From Paralichthys olivaceus (taxonomy: Eukaryota; Chordata; Actinopteri; Pleuronectiformes; Paralichthyidae), in NCBI RefSeq assembly GCF_024713975.1, contig NC_091114.1, positions 5,490,001 through 5,554,000 on the forward strand: a stretch of 64,000 bases of DNA, given 5' to 3'. Position 1 is the first letter of the stretch; every line of letters begins with the position of its first letter. The notes below the pieces were generated by a model. It saw only the letters and a list, made by a program, of their open reading frames with translations. It searched no databases and was not told the origin of the DNA. Shown piece after piece: positions 25,464-42,300 of this stretch. A program made the translations under genes and the position numbers.

Positions 25464-28400
25464 TCACTTCTTCATGTGGATGGTTTCATATGTGTCCTGG
25501 ACACGATGGGTCAAATCCTAACAGGGGGACAGAGAGGGAGAAAATGAGAAATCATGTGCATGTAGTTTATTTTATCATTAACGGCATAGAAACTCACCGA
25601 ATAGAGGCCCTCTTCAACCGTCTGCCGGGGGAAGGAAACAACAGAATTAGAAACAGTGTAGGCAAACACATTTGAGTCTCTATGTGTCTCTTGACTGCGA
25701 CAGGATGCATGTGTGTGTGTGTATGAACACGGTGTGAAAAAGGAAGAATAAGAACCAGCTGCATGAGGAGAGATTCAAGCCAGAGAACACCACACTAAGA
25801 TGTATACACGTTACAGAGTGTTTGTGTGTGTCGTGTGGTTTAGATTGTGCACAGTTTGCAGCTGGTCATAGGAAAAAAGTACCAGTACTATAAAAACGTA
25901 TATTTTCTAATGCTTAGCAAGTTAAAACCAAGAGTATAATTACCACAAACAAATAGACAAGTAATATGTTGTCAAAGCTGCTGTGTATAGTTCTCATTTG
26001 AAAGCAGCTCCGGTCTAACAGTCATGAAAATAGAGGCAGCAGACGCAGGTGAGTTCTTGTTTCGACCAAGCTACAAAATATTCGCTCCTAAATTTCCCAC
26101 AATGCAACCAATTGCTATTAAGCCTTCTTTGGCTTTCAAACACCTGCGTCTTTTAGTTTTTCTGTAATAAAAACGGAAGTGACAAAGCCCAATGTGACCT
26201 GCCACTGTGGGGCAGTTGCTATTTTTTTCTGCTGACATGAAGTGTGGGTGTCAGTTTTGTTCTGTTTGGCACACTGAGGTTTGACCTGATCTATGTGGTT
26301 ATTTTCTATCTGTGCAGGAGCCTCCTGCCTCAGCGTGTCATGTCTGTGTTTAGTGTGCATGCATTCTTTCATACCTTCTTCTGCTTTCCTGAGCCAGCTT
26401 CTCTGGCATTGCAGATCTGTTAAAAAATAAAAAAAATCATGTGAAGTTACTTTTTAATATTCATTGGAAAGTTCAGTTTAAGAATAGTGATACAGGAGTG
26501 CAGCAGAAAAACAATTGTAGTCCACCATCAGAGCTAAACTATTTTATAAGTTCATAAGTAACCGCACCACCCCAGCTTTACATGTGCTTAGAATAATTGC
26601 TTATCACTTACACAGGAAGTCAGTAAAATCGTTAGTGAGAAATCTGGTTTGGTTTTCTTCTTTTTGAATGCTTGCAGTGCCTTATTTTGCAGACGACATT
26701 CATTTTACATTTATAAGTTATCATATATTTACGGGGAGGTTTTTCCGTTCAGAACGATACAGTGAATCACAGGCGTATACGCAGCATGTAATGTGCGAAC
26801 CTTAATTTTGCAGTAGAACGCTGTCAGGATGACACCGTACAAGAACAGGATCCCATCCAGCACGAAACAAACATTAGGTTCTGAAAGAAAGGCTGAGGAG
26901 ACACAGGTGAAAACATTTGTTAGGACCAAAAACCAGGAATAATAACAGCACTGCCACACACTGTTTGTTATTAACCTCAATACTCATCATTTAAAGGGAC
27001 GACATAAAACACACTCCCGGCACTGGAATGACTTTAAATCAGGGCTCTTCCACCTTAAACTCTGCTTTTCAGGCAACACACAAAGCAAGCACCCATGTCA
27101 CATGGTATACAATGAAGCTACATCCTTGTCATTTACAAAAACAATATTATTAAAGGGCGACACCATTTCAGATTGTAAAACAAAAAAGCCACAGCTGGCA
27201 TTACATCAAAATCCAAAGTGTGCAAAGCAGTGCAGATCTTGAGTAAATGTTGATGCACATTCTGTAAAGCATATTTCTTACAGAAAGGGGAAATTCTAAT
27301 GTGTGTCATGAAGGGAGATATGTTTTTTAAAGAGTTAACCATCTAATCAAATGGTTATAAAATGGCTTTAGCCACAAATATTGACACACTTATTTTCAGA
27401 GAAGCAGGACTTCCGGCCAACATTGATGCAGCAGCGCAAGCATGAAAGACTCTTTATTATAATTTATTATTATTTCAGTGAAGATTATTTGCAGTTGGGG
27501 ATTATTACTGTAGCAGTGGATCGTTGATGTCAACTATATTTATACAAATGTATAGCATAGAATGTACATGTGTTCACATATTTACACAATATAAATATTT
27601 ATTTCATTGCACTACTTTATTGCCTCTGTCCACAACGTGTACTGTTCACAACACACAGGACCAGTTCACTTGTGGACATCCTCTCATGGTTTGTGTACAT
27701 CTACACATACATTCCAACATTCTGCATATTCTCGTTCTTTCATTGCTTCATAACGTGAGAATGTCTTATTATGGGCTTAGTATTGTATTACACAGTATAA
27801 CAGAGTCCTCATTATAACACTGGTTTTAAATGGTTTGTTTAAATCTGTGAAGTTATTCATAATCAAAAGCTTTAAAAAGTGAGATGTAGATGTTAATGTA
27901 TACATACATTTGCTCCACTGTACTAATGTTATTTTTCATTTCGAGACTTTTACATGTTACTTCTTTGGTGGTATTTGTAACCTGCCATATTCCATTTTCT
28001 TTAGGTTCAAATACCATGATCAGTTAATTCTCTTTTGTTTTAAAAATACTCAGTGTGTGTAATGAGACAGATTGAAGTAAATAGTAATAAAAAAAAACAT
28101 GATTCTTCATTGTGACCCAGACCTCCTTAAGTTTGTTCCAGCAATGTTTGAGCAATGACTAAAACTCTGATGTTGAGAGAAGTAAAAGAATAATTGAAAT
28201 CTAACAGGATACATGTATATACTTTTAAAATAGGTAAAATAAATCAACAATCAATACAATTTTTGAGACTATTGAAGACAGTAATTAATACACATTATAT
28301 CTGTAACTTTGTGAACTCTCTCAAAGCTATATTAACTTTAAAACCACATCTACAACATGTACTATGACACCACAGTATATCGCATTGTTTTAAATGGAAT

Positions 28401-29900
28401 GACGTTTATTTTTCCTACATTTAGTCACAGGAACAATGACATCATTCGTGTGTGATCAAATGTCATCTTCTGTCAGTCCCTTCCTTCCTCTTCCTTTCTC
28501 CAGTGTCACAAATTGGTTTGAAAGGTCATGTCTAAAAGCATAAATGAACTTGTTTGAATTTATTGATAATATCTGCAAGTGATTTTCTTGATTTAATAAT
28601 TTATTTAGTCTGTAAAAGAGTGAACATTTCCTTTGTCATAAAAACAGCAAACAGTCCACAACCCCAAGATATTTAGTTTACTATTGTGCAAGAGAAGGAA
28701 AAGTCAAAAATATCCACATTTGAAAAGTACTAAATATTTCTTCTCTAGCATGATTCATTTCTAATGTCGATCCCAAGTACTATTGTGTCGAACGTTATTA
28801 TTTATCGATTCAGCTCGCTAGATATTCTTCTTTAGCTCCAATGGCCTAATAACTGTCACTTTAAAGGGTAAATATACAATTTGTCGTCTCTATTTTTGTA
28901 TTTTACTTAACTTAATTCACCTTTTAAAGCTGCGTATAACATACATCATTTTAATTGTAGAATTACAAATTACATGCAGCAAAATATAGTATAACAGCAA
29001 TTGAACTTTGGAGGCAGCTGAATAGTAATGATAGAATGTGTCCTAACATGAGTCTAATGGCTGCTGTATAACTGTCCTTAAGGGTGTGTGGGGTCCAGTT
29101 ATTCATGTTGTGGGGACCAGGGTTATTATAGTTAATGAAAACTAACTAAAACTAAATTGAATTGCAGATAAATTCAGTTTTGTTTCGTTTTCTCCCTGTC
29201 CTGCAGGTGATGGTTAAAGAATAAAATTGAAGGACTTGACAAACCATATTTGGTGTCACATATTGTTTCATCCTTTTTCAGTATCTACAAGTCAAGGCCT
29301 TCTCTCAATACCTGGGAAAACTAAAATTAAATAAAAACTAAACTGAAACTAGTCGATTCCTCAAAATAAAAACTAAACTAAAACTACAAAATCACTTGAA
29401 CTAACTAAAACTAAACTGAAATACTAAATAAAAACTTAACTATAATAACCTTGGTTGGGACCCAAATGTGTTAACAAAGTCACACTATGGGGTGTGGTCT
29501 TCTTTATAAGGACAAAAAGCAAGTCCTCATAATGTAAATCATTACAGTTTAAGGTTTTATCATTAGGTTAACGTATCTGAGAAATCAGTGTTAATGAATG
29601 TAATGTTCGCTTTAGTCATGGAGACACAACAGTGTGTGTGTGTGTGTGAAAGCGTCCATGCACATCAGTGCCATCGCTGCCGCAAGAAGCAGCAGGGTCA
29701 GCTGCTTTCACTTAACCACAAATATCATCATTATCATAAATATGGTTTTTCTTATTAATTAAATGACCATTGTCAAGTCTACAGACAGTCAATCGGATCA
29801 GTATCAAAATGTGAAATTACAGTTAACACTCACCTGCAGCTTTGCCAAAACACATCCACAAAGTAGCCACCAGCAACGTGCTCCTGCCCCACACTGCCAT
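25464..29900 (-). CDS. fcer1g: High-affinity immunoglobulin epsilon receptor subunit gamma (Fc receptor gamma chain)
   Basis: Five minus-strand exons: 29834-29900, 26801-26880, 26375-26416, 25598-25621 and 25464-25517. Phases agree and give 88 residues; human has 86. Order: signal peptide (MAVWGRSTLLVATLWMC...); very short ectodomain EPNVC, whose Cys27 would form the disulfide-linked dimer; membrane helix starting FVLDGILFLYGVILTAFYC, with Asp31 for pairing with a basic residue of partner receptors; basic KIK stop; cytoplasmic linker; and one ITAM, YSDL-x7-YETI, split across the last two exons. The family is known to recruit SYK after Src-kinase phosphorylation in myeloid, NK and mast-type cells. 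NDUFS2 ends only a few hundred bases upstream, as in mammals. Exon 2 has a second acceptor 12 bases upstream (start 26892) that would insert AFLS and make 92 residues. Confidence 0.95.
29118..29454. mobile_element. MITE-like non-autonomous DNA transposon with terminal inverted repeats
   Basis: The left end CAGGGTTATTATAGTTAA is matched by the inverse of the right end TTAACTATAATAACCTTGG. The inside is filled with aactaaaactaaa words, as in a very common teleost MITE. It lies in FCER1G intron 1. The flanks on both sides contain gggac-type sequence, so a target-site duplication is possible but not clear. No coding capacity. Confidence 0.75.
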
Positions 29901-29924
29901 GATCACACAGGCTCAAGTACACAG

Positions 29925-30110
29925 GACAGGGCTCTTTCAACAAGCAGGAACTCAACTAGTTGGTTTTTTTGCTTCCTATGTTCTTGTAAAGAGACTACAG
30001 TATTGCATATACCTCTGAGAGGAAGCTGTGGTCTGAGCTCTAAAGTCCACTCTTCTCATATCTCAGACCACTCCCCCTCGAGCATCAAGACAGAGGAAGG
30101 ACACATCTTT
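29925..30110 (-). promoter_or_regulatory. Candidate FCER1G promoter with PU.1/ETS-like motifs
   Basis: The short space between the FCER1G start codon (29900) and the NDUFS2 3' end must carry the FCER1G promoter. ETS-type GGAAG cores occur at about 29970 (minus-strand AGGAAGC), 30019 (GAGGAAGC) and 30093 (GAGGAAGG). PU.1 is known to drive myeloid FCER1G expression. Motif presence is seen; use is inferred. Confidence 0.35.
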
Positions 30111-30200
30111 GCTGTCATGTTCTCAAACAACTCAAGGAAATGGAGCATTTGAAAAAGAAATAACAGTGTTCCATTGCTTTACTGTTCTGGGCATAAAATA

Positions 30201-30206
30201 TTTATT
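30201..30206 (-). terminator. NDUFS2 polyadenylation signal
   Basis: Minus-strand AATAAA about 160 bases past the NDUFS2 stop codon, giving a short 3'UTR and leaving roughly 280 bases to the FCER1G start codon. Confidence 0.6.
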
Positions 30207-30363
30207 GGGTTCATTTGGACATTGTACATCAACAATAATGAGCAGAGTCCCCTGTCAAAAGTCTCACTACAGCAAATAGTGAACAGGAAGAGAACCTGAC
30301 TAACAAATGTGCGAAGGGCAGAATGAATTCTCTTTAGGGGAGCACCGCGCTAGCAGCGTCACG

Positions 30364-36612
<6,249 letters not shown>

Positions 36613-36620
<8 letters not shown>

Positions 36621-36722
36621 CTTGGCTGTCGGACAACCTCTGGCCAATGACGTAAAGGAGATTCTTCTTCTCTTGTTTCAGAAGCGCAAGTCAGAAAGGG
36701 TGTGGCTGCCACCTACAGGCAG
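36613..36722 (-). promoter_or_regulatory. NDUFS2 core promoter: YY1, CCAAT, CRE-like and CTCF-like motifs
   Basis: On the minus strand the start codon lies in CAAGATGGCGGCC, the YY1 initiator motif. About 25-40 bases upstream is TTACGTCATTGGCC, a CRE/ATF-like TTACGTCA directly abutting an inverted CCAAT box (36643-36655). Further upstream, 36702-36722 reads CTGTAGGTGGCAGCC on the minus strand, a CTCF-like core. No TATA box is visible. This layout is usual for nuclear genes of oxidative phosphorylation. Confidence 0.55.
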
Positions 36723-37436
36723 TAATCATCCCGAAACAGAAAGTACTTATTTATGGGCAGTGTAGTTTTTTTCACAACTGAAAACTGTTTTATTGTCTTT
36801 AACCAAACTCTGCCATAATTAACATTTATTCATTTTTCTTTTTATTATTTTACACATTTCTATTTGTATTATTTGAATTATATTTCTCCCTTTAACTTGT
36901 TTTTTAATATATACAGATTATATTTATTTAACCTTTTTCATGTCTTTTATTTCACTTGAAAATAGTTTTAAACTTTGCTTTTTGCTTTTAAATTGATTGC
37001 TCTTAACTGTCTTTGTTATTTTGTTATCTCTGGAAATGTCTGTGTATGACATTCGCTTTAGAAATAAACTGCCTTGTCTCTCCTTAAAATTAAAATAGGA
37101 TGAATATAGAATCATTGTCAGACCTGTGTTTAACTTCTAGAATAGTGAAAAACATTTGCCAAGAGAGAATAGAAAAAATGAGATGTATTGATTTCTATTT
37201 CTCACATTATTATTTTAGTGAAATAATATCTCCTGAACGTCTGCAATCATATACCTGGCATAATTCATAGGGATAGTATTTGTAGGCTATGATGTGAATA
37301 CATCAAGTATATGATATTTAAGGTATATTTAAAAATAATATAATTCTTTAAAGAAGAATAGAAAACAGGTTTATTTGGCCTCTAATACCCATCGGCTTAA
37401 AGATGACAAATTCTGCATTTTATAAAAAACAGTGCT

Positions 37437-37442
37437 TTTATT
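37437..37442 (-). terminator. Candidate KIRREL1 polyadenylation signal
   Basis: Minus-strand AATAAA about 1.86 kb past the KIRREL1 stop, with a second copy at 37370-37375. The choice between them is not determinable here. Confidence 0.35.
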
Positions 37443-37687
37443 TATGTAATACTGTGGAAAAATAATTACATACCATTTTTAAAAAATATTGAAGATAATG
37501 AAATTAAAAAATGAGAGTTTAACGTTCGTTGTACATCTGTTGAACAGTTTTCTCTGCTACGAAGAACAGTACAATAAGATAAACATTGGATTTTTCTAAA
37601 TTCAAAGACACAATAATACAGGATACAGTCCTACCAGAGGTATAAAAGTACTGTAACAGGATTGTGAGCGAAATGATATGGACATAT

Positions 37688-37960
37688 ACAGAAACACACA
37701 CCCACACACATGGACACATACATGCACGCACGCATTCTGTATACACACTGACATGCATACAACAGCCGCGCGCACACACAAGTCGAGCACTGCGTGTTTA
37801 CAGATTCCGTCCCACACACACGCAGTCATTCACACGTCTATACAAACACACTGTACAAATCGATGTGCGCGCCAACGCCCACACACTCCCTCTTGGTCTG
37901 TTTTTCTCTCTCTCGCTCACACTCGCACACACGCTCACTCTCATACACCACTACATGTCA
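37688..37960. repeat. Degenerate CA-rich tract
   Basis: Cryptic CA/CACG repeats with cgcacgcacg, acacacacac and tcgctcacactcgcacacacgctcac. Open frames inside it are low-complexity artefacts. It falls within the inferred KIRREL1 3'UTR. Confidence 0.7.
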
Positions 37961-39301
37961 ATATTGTGGACAAGCCTTCAATGAACCTCTCCATACACAT
38001 TCTCCTCTGGCTGTTTTTTGGCAGACACACAATGAGGAATGATTCAAAATGGAAATGTATGACACGTTCCCCTATAAGGCCACTCAGTTCTCAACCCTAA
38101 CATCTGTGTTTTTCTCTCCGGCCGCACCAGGCTTGTAGTTAAGAGCTCAGAGGGAAAAAAAAAGGCTCCAGCCTACGTCTGGGAATGACTAAAGGCCCCC
38201 GAGCCTGGCGTTTAAAGCGACTCTTGCCGATAGAAGGAGCTTCTACTGCATATACACGGTCTAAGGTGAAGAAAAACATGAACACTTGGCACTAGGTTTC
38301 GTTCAGATGCTGATATACCTTTCTGATGCCTGATTTCAGGCTCTGTTGTTGGCACGACTCTTTACTCTGTCTCAGTGGGTTTCCCTTCGGGGAAATCACC
38401 AGGGTTATGTGCACTCACGTTCAAACTTTTGGTCCATACATACACATTACATGTTTTACATTGACAAAAATAATTCTGTAATGTTAAAAAATAGAATACA
38501 AAGCTCTAGTCTGGTGTGCAAATAAAAAGAGGACATTACACAGATATAGATAAGGGACGTCCAAGCACGAATACTGTAGATGAAGTGCAAAATGATGACA
38601 ACCCTCCCAAACCCCCATCCCCTGCCCAATACACTGCTCCACGCTGCCTAACAGGCATGATGGCATGTACCACTGTACAGAAGGGCATTCTGGGATACTA
38701 TATATATGTGCTCTATGATTGTTGAATAAGACAACCAGCAAAAAAAAAAAGGCGGCCAGAAATGACTTCAAATGTTTGAGGTTTTTCCCAAACCATCTTT
38801 GACAGTTTGCCTTAAGACGTTCACTCTCATCATTTACAAAGTTGATCCATAGCGAAGGCTATGAGCTCCAAAGATCTGTGATCTCTCCTCCTCTTCTCTG
38901 GTTATCGCTCTTGTTCCCAGTCTTGATTGTGACTTGCGCCGTCCGCTCTTTCAGAGCTCAGATATACAAACACATCGGGAGTGAGGGAATTCAAAACTGC
39001 GTGGAATTTCCCTTCCCTGTCTCACTAAAGCTCCCTCTCCCCCACTCGTCTTTTTCCTCTCTCTGTGCCTCTGCATTTCTCGTACCCTCCCTGTCTCATG
39101 GGCATGGTCTTCTGACTGTGCATGGGTGTGTGTGATGTTATTTTTTGTGTCCTGTAGTCGTGTATGTGTTCAGTAGGATGTGTTTGGCGTGTGAAAATGT
39201 GCGTGTAAATCTGTGATTGTGTGTGTTTCTAGGTGTGACGCTATTTATAAGATGCTTCCTCATGCTCAGCTAAGACTGTGAGGTGGTTCTGCGTCTCTGT
39301 C

Positions 39302-42300
39302 TCACACGTGAGTCTGCATCCTCTGTGTGTGTCGGCTGTGGGAGTAGTCAGAGTGTTGCGAGGTGTAGGAGAAGCGAGTGGAGCTGCCATACTTCCCGAG
39401 TCCAGTCTCTGATCCCGAGGGAGGTGGGCCCCCAGGACTGACCCCTACCCCAGGGGCCCCCACGCCAGATCCCACCCCGTACATCTCATAGGATGGGCCG
39501 GCCTCCAGCGGGGCCAAGCTGGATGGGGCGAAACCCATACGGTAGGTCTGGTAATGCGAGGGGTATCCGTAGTTGTCGTAGGCCAGCTGGGAAGTGGAGT
39601 CCAGGAGGCTGCAGTCACCTGGGAAGTCGCTGGCTGCAGGGGCGGGGTTGGCAGGGGGCTGCTGGCTCTGGCCCCCACGAGTGAAGGTGTTGAACTGCGC
39701 GTAGCTGATGTGGGACAGTCTTGAGGGGGGTCGGGGGTCGTAGCAGGCCTGGGGGCGGCCGGGGGAGGTAAGGGGTCCAGGGGGACCGGGGGCTCCTCCA
39801 CTGGCTGTGGCTCCTGAGCCTCCCGCACTGCTACTTATGGATGCAGCTCCCCCTGGTGTTCCTGTAGGGGAGCGGTAGTCGGAGTAATGCATGGTGGAGC
39901 GGGAGGCAGGGCGGCCTTCATCGTGGGTGGAGGCTCTAACGTTGTAGTAGCCATTGGTCGGGTCCTGGAAACACAAAGAATGATACGAAAATTATATGAT
40001 AATGAGATTTATGGTCAAAATCATTTTATTCAGCGTATAAATATAATGTAAGTATGTTATCATTATATTGTTAGGCTCTCTTCTGATTCCCACAGAGAAA
40101 CCTTCTCTTATAGAAGGTCAGAGGTCAGGGGGAGCTGCACGCCTCAAGCTGCTCAGCATCCAGGTATGGATTTATTAGGACTGTGATCTGTGAGGGCAGT
40201 TGGCTCTGGCGTTTTTTGTGACTCAGCTACTTGAGTTTTAACCCTTTTTTCAGAAATATATGCAAATTAAGTTGAGGAGAAAAATCGGGCTCTGAACAAC
40301 AGCAGCGGCACTCACTGCACGAGCAGATTACAGTCACAGTTACACAAGTAATCCATCCAGACTGGCATCACAGAGCACAATCTGAGAGTGCGTCAGATTA
40401 GAATAGTGCAAGTTTGCTGACATGGAAAAAAGGGTTATTATTATTCTCTCTTATTATTCTCTTATGGTAAATACATATACTGTATAGTATATATACTAAC
40501 TTTCTATGTAGACTGCTTTGCATTTGGCACATAAGAAATAAAGAAATTAATGCACTGAACTGTTTAGTTTTGACAGTTCATGTCAGTCAAACAGCAAATT
40601 TGGAACAGCATTGTCCAATGACCTTACAGTGGGAAAAGAAAAGTATTTTCTTGTTTTATTTGACATACTCTCGGTGCTGTCTCACCCACATCTACATCTG
40701 TTTTAGTTTTTTCTGGCTGAGAGCAGCTCCTCAATTTCCTTTGGAAATAGGATCCAACATAAGCAAGCTCGAAAAAAAGAAAACATGTCTTGGTATGTAA
40801 ACAGAGTTTTTTAGCTTGACTTCAGTCTGTCAAGTTTCCAGTGGGAGAAAACTGCACATGCAAAACCTGCTTTGGATGGAATTCTCACAACTTTCACTTT
40901 TTAGAGTTAACAAGAGAAATCAGAAATTAAAATGTCAGCGTTAAACTCCAGGCCTCTTCGGCAGAGTGGATCCCTGCCAGCACGCAGGGTCATAGAGGAA
41001 GAACTCTCCCTGCTCACTGCACCCCCTGCTGAACGCTCAAATGTTGCTTTACAGCTTTTTCTGACATGATTCCGCCATCTCCTTGCCTCAGATGTAGGCA
41101 GACTTTCTCCCCCAACCAACTTTGCTTCACTGCTTTGCGGCTCCGGGCAGCAGGAAGTAGAAAGAAAAAACCCCAGGCTGGCTGAGGCCGTTGTCGGGTG
41201 ATCTAACCAACTCCTGGGGTGGATTCATGTCTGAATTTGGCAGCTTTACGCGTGAAAATACATTCATCACCTTAGTGCAACCCCGCGGTGTCAAAACGTA
41301 TAAATGATTCATGCCAGCTGAATGGGCAGAATGCGCCCGAACTTCCTTTGTTCTTTTTCATTTGTTTTTTTTTTTCACAAGTGCTGCCTTTAAATATCTT
41401 TGAAACGATTGCGCCAAATTTTTAAGTAATCAGAGTCAGAGCCTCCCGGGTTGACCTGAGAGCGAAGGGCAGGGAGAGAGCAGAAATTAAAGAGGGACTG
41501 ACCGCACTGCAGAATGTTTTTGTCTTAAATATCCCACTCTGTTGTTCTCACAGATATTGGGTAACGCTCAGTTTGAAGAAATTCAAAGACAAAGAGACGA
41601 TCAGCACAGGAAACTGGAAATACTGTGAGGTCTCCATTGGATGTTTTTGTTGATAAATCCAAATGACAATCTTGCTCAAAATCAGAAAAGTCCTTTCCTA
41701 AAACTTTTCTCTTTCTGCCGACTACCCGTTGCCCAGAGGAAACAAAGCAGCTAAAGCCAGAACCCATCATACTGTAGAATGAGGAAAAGTAAAACATCTA
41801 TCTGAGGGAGGTTTGTGTCGATATGGAGGAAAAGTCATCGCCTGGCATGTGTTCTGCTACAGTTTCGTAATGAACCAAAAACATATTTTTCACTCCTCAA
41901 AATAACATACGAGATCTGACTCATGGAAAAAATTACAGCACATTCTTAAATTAAGTACATTTCTACCCTTTCGAAACTTAGTCTTGAACCTTCTAAATTA
42001 CAGAGGCAATTGTTTTTCATGAAGCTTTATTTATATTTTACATGTTTGGGCCTGGTTATTTTAACTGTAATGTCTAACGTGAATAGATTTTATTTGGCAT
42101 TATAAGGTTGAAATGTCATGTTTTTTTAATTGTTCTAATCCAAACTTTTTCTTAAATGTGTTTCATTTAGCTAAATTGTGAACATGTTTATTAGAATGCC
42201 TCTATGTTGTTGTAAAACTGCAGCAGACGTTTACTTATTATTTTTTCGCTAGAAAAAAAATCCATACTTCTTTACAGCACCACTGAAGGGTGATTGATCA

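Larger units (their letters stand above)
36723..39301 (-). other. NDUFS2-KIRREL1 gap, probably mostly KIRREL1 3'UTR
   Basis: KIRREL1 ends at 39302 and the next gene start to the left is NDUFS2 at 36620. Minus-strand AATAAA signals lie at 37437-37442 and 37370-37375, so a 3'UTR of about 1.9 kb is likely. The stretch 37680-37970 is rich in CA/CG dinucleotide repeats. Position 38832-39250 shares words with an intronic patch at 42931-42978. No separate gene is supported. Confidence 0.45.

Noticed and set aside
37631-38100. His/Thr-rich and Cys/Val-rich open frames
   Set aside because: Translations of degenerate CA repeats in the inferred KIRREL1 3'UTR.
39445-39828. 127-codon minus-strand open frame rich in Pro/Ala
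   Set aside because: An alternative frame of the KIRREL1 last exon, open because of its GC-rich repeats. The true frame is fixed by splice phase and by the QTHV end.
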